From Aliitabrizicola sp041905595 (GTDB lineage Bacteria > Pseudomonadota > Alphaproteobacteria > Rhodobacterales > Rhodobacteraceae): 64,000 nt of DNA. A model generated the notes under the pieces. It had not been told where the DNA came from and searched no databases. It was given only the letters and a program-made list of their open reading frames with translations. Positions 62,441 to 64,000 of this stretch are shown piece by piece. The stretch's first letter is position 1; each line of letters starts with the position of its first letter. The stretch is taken from NCBI GenBank assembly GCA_041905595.1, contig JAYRKT010000005.1:99803-163802 (forward strand), given 5' to 3'. Position numbers and translations under genes: made by a program.

Positions 62441-63175
62441 TCAGAGGCGGCGGTGGCGGAGGAGATGGCGCATCACCGCGGCGGCAATGACCATCGCATA
62501 ACAAAGTGACAGAACAACCATCAGCAGCCAAAACCTGGTGATCGCCAGGCCGATCACACCGGCCAGGCCGACGAGCACAAAGCGGGCATATTCCCGCCTG
62601 ACGCGGATTGCCTTGCTTGACGGCGTTGGCACGCGGCTGGCCATAAGCAAACCGCTCAGCGCCAGCCAGCCACCGACGAGTTGCGGGTAGATCGACGCGT
62701 CGAAGAGCCTGGCCTGCGCCAGAAACAGCGGGATCAGCGCCAGCAACGCGCCTCCGGGCGAGGGCACGCCGATGAAAACGGGCCGCCCGGTTGGCGGCGT
62801 GTCGCGGTTGACGTTGAAGCGCGCAAGCCGCAGGCAGGCGCAGATCGCATAGACAAGGACGAAGGCCCAGCCGAACCCCTGAGCGTCGCCTTGCGCGAAG
62901 CGGAAGATCAGCAGCGCGGGCGCCACGCCGAAAGCCAGGAAGTCCGACAGGCTGTCGAGTTCGGCGCCGATCGTGCTGGTTGCGTCCAGCCTGCGGGCGA
63001 GAGTTCCGTCCATCCCATCCAGCACTGCGGCCAGGACGATCAGCACCGCCGCCAGATCGAAGCGACCCTCCATCGCGTAGCGGATCGACGTCAGCCCGGC
63101 GCACAGGGCAAGGATTGTCACGGCATTGGGCAGAAGCTGCAGGATCGGCAGATTGTCGTCGCCGCGAATCGACAT
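62441..63175 (-). CDS. pssA: CDP-diacylglycerol-serine O-phosphatidyltransferase
   Basis: PssA condenses CDP-diacylglycerol with serine to phosphatidylserine. The 244-residue membrane protein has the CDP-alcohol phosphotransferase signature DG-x2-AR-x8-G-x3-D-x3-D beginning at LDGMDGTLARRL, followed by SDFLAFGVAPALLIF, and about six helices. The ATG at 63175 overlaps the psd stop as TGATG, coupling the two steps. Confidence 0.95.
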   Translation of the reverse strand: MSIRGDDNLPILQLLPNAVTILALCAGLTSIRYAMEGRFDLAAVLIVLAAVLDGMDGTLARRLDATSTIGAELDSLSDFLAFGVAPALLIFRFAQGDAQGFGWAFVLVYAICACLRLARFNVNRDTPPTGRPVFIGVPSPGGALLALIPLFLAQARLFDASIYPQLVGGWLALSGLLMASRVPTPSSKAIRVRREYARFVLVGLAGVIGLAITRFWLLMVVLSLCYAMVIAAAVMRHLLRHRRL

Positions 63176-63873
63176 CAGCGCACTCCGCCAAGGCGGCGCG
63201 GTTCCTCTGACGTCAGGTCCGCAAGTACGGTTTCGCCCGCTACCGTGGTCTGGCCCAAAGCGACGAGTGGCTCGACCCCGTCAGGCAGATAGGTATCAAG
63301 CCGCGACCCGAACCGGATCATGCCGAAGCGCTCGCCGGTTGAGAGGTGCTGTCCTGCGGGCACATCGCAGACGATGCGGCGAGCGACGAGGCCCGCGATC
63401 TGCACGACCGCGATCTTGCGACCATCCGCCATTTCGATGGCAATGGCGTTGCGCTCGTTGTCGGAACTGGCCTTGTCCAGCGAGGCATTGAAGAACTTGC
63501 CGGGCCTGTAGGCGACACTGGCGATCCGACCCTCGATGGGCGCGCGGTTCACGTGGCAGTTGAAGACATTCATGAACACGGAAACCCGCGTCATCGGCGC
63601 CGGGCCAAGGCCAAGCTCCTCTGGCGGGACAGCAGGTTCGATGAGCGAGACGATGCCGTCCGCGGGGCTGATGATCAGACCTGGGCGGGTAGGCGTAACC
63701 CGGTCGGGATCGCGGAAGAAGTAATAGCACCAGATCGTGAGGCCCACCCCAACCCAGCCAAGCGGCTCCCAGACGAGAAAGAGGACCAGCGCCACGGCCG
63801 AAAAGATCCCGAGGAATCGCCATCCTTCGCGATGGACCGGCTTGACGAAAGTCGAAAGCATGCTGACGGCCAT
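63175..63873 (-). CDS. psd: Phosphatidylserine decarboxylase
   Basis: Psd decarboxylates phosphatidylserine to phosphatidylethanolamine. The 232-residue protein is the short form of the enzyme, with an N-terminal membrane anchor (about residues 18-50). It has the segments FFRDPDRVTP, SPADGIV and VFMNVFNCHVNRAPIEG. The self-cleavage site is GS in MIRFGSRLDTYLP (about residue 190), whose serine becomes the pyruvoyl group. GGAG precedes the ATG at 63873. Confidence 0.95.
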   Translation of the reverse strand: MAVSMLSTFVKPVHREGWRFLGIFSAVALVLFLVWEPLGWVGVGLTIWCYYFFRDPDRVTPTRPGLIISPADGIVSLIEPAVPPEELGLGPAPMTRVSVFMNVFNCHVNRAPIEGRIASVAYRPGKFFNASLDKASSDNERNAIAIEMADGRKIAVVQIAGLVARRIVCDVPAGQHLSTGERFGMIRFGSRLDTYLPDGVEPLVALGQTTVAGETVLADLTSEEPRRLGGVR

Positions 63874-64000
63874 GCGGGTCTCCGGCGGTTGTGCGGCGGG
63901 GCCGCGGGATTGCTGCGGATGCAAGATCGGGCGCTTCTGCCGGCGGTCATTGCGCAAAACGCCGAAGATGGCAACCTGCGGTGGAAGCTGTGTGGCGGAA
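63874..64000. other. Upstream region of psd at the window edge
   Basis: The last 127 bases contain the presumed promoter of the psd-pssA-pmtA unit. No coding sequence or hairpin is recognised before the end of the window. Confidence 0.4.

Overview
This window looks like core chromosome of a GC-rich alphaproteobacterium of the Rhodobacteraceae (Rhodobacter/Rhodovulum/paracocci type). The evidence is the gene families and their order: a psd-pssA-pmtA phospholipid cluster with a Rhodobacter-type PE N-methyltransferase, a one-helix aa3-type cytochrome oxidase subunit IV, a VPLPA-CTERM surface protein, a DUF6478-like protein, an Irr-box-controlled mbfA, and the rsfS-rlmH-gpmI-envC-ctpA-rppH run. 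I see no transposase, integrase, prophage, rRNA or CRISPR array. There is one tRNA, Pro(CGG).

Layout. 0.1-8.1 kb: a PACE-type efflux protein, an unexplained two-gene unit, a serine hydrolase, ilvD, a Rieske oxygenase, a DUF2721 membrane protein, a LysE exporter and a VPLPA-CTERM protein. 8.3-17.8 kb: accD-folC, a luciferase-like oxidoreductase, a 24-codon ORF, zapE, three consecutive MFS transporters (the last two are tandem paralogues) and asd. 18-22.7 kb: a cobalamin riboswitch in front of bluB, a beta-carbonic anhydrase, an M17 aminopeptidase operon with an NlpC/P60 enzyme, and a DUF2794 gene with an unusual leader. 23-28.4 kb (minus strand): rppH, ctpA, envC, gpmI, rlmH and rsfS, coupling ribosome maturation, glycolysis, envelope remodelling and RNA decay. 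28.7-35.4 kb: leuC-leuD, a membrane protein, an EEP-family protein, leuB, an EamA transporter and tRNA-Pro.

35.4-41.9 kb (minus strand): a cupin, an overlapping ornithine cyclodeaminase/HAD/EamA unit, yaiI-fghA-AEC permease, and mbfA with an Irr operator next to its start codon. 42-48.5 kb is the most accessory-looking part: a TetR regulator, two neighbouring NYN-domain nucleases (one with a probable LOTUS/OST-HTH tail), RidA, a LysR regulator, an AI-2E family permease and a lower-GC acyltransferase. 48.7-53.5 kb: frmA (partner of fghA in glutathione-dependent formaldehyde oxidation), an I78 inhibitor, cytochrome c', a mobA-mobB-small protein-GNAT overlap chain, a lipoprotein and the small oxidase subunit. 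53.6-64 kb: MBL hydrolase/acyl-CoA dehydrogenase, TsaC/Sua5, GST, mscL, an Xre/RES toxin-antitoxin pair, ald with a divergent Lrp-type regulator, and pmtA-pssA-psd.

No wholly new multi-gene system stands out. The best leads are the NYN pair, the structured leader plus palindrome upstream of the DUF2794 gene, the repeated palindromes in front of the toxin-antitoxin pair, the DUF6478-like pair with its own palindrome, and several very small genes.
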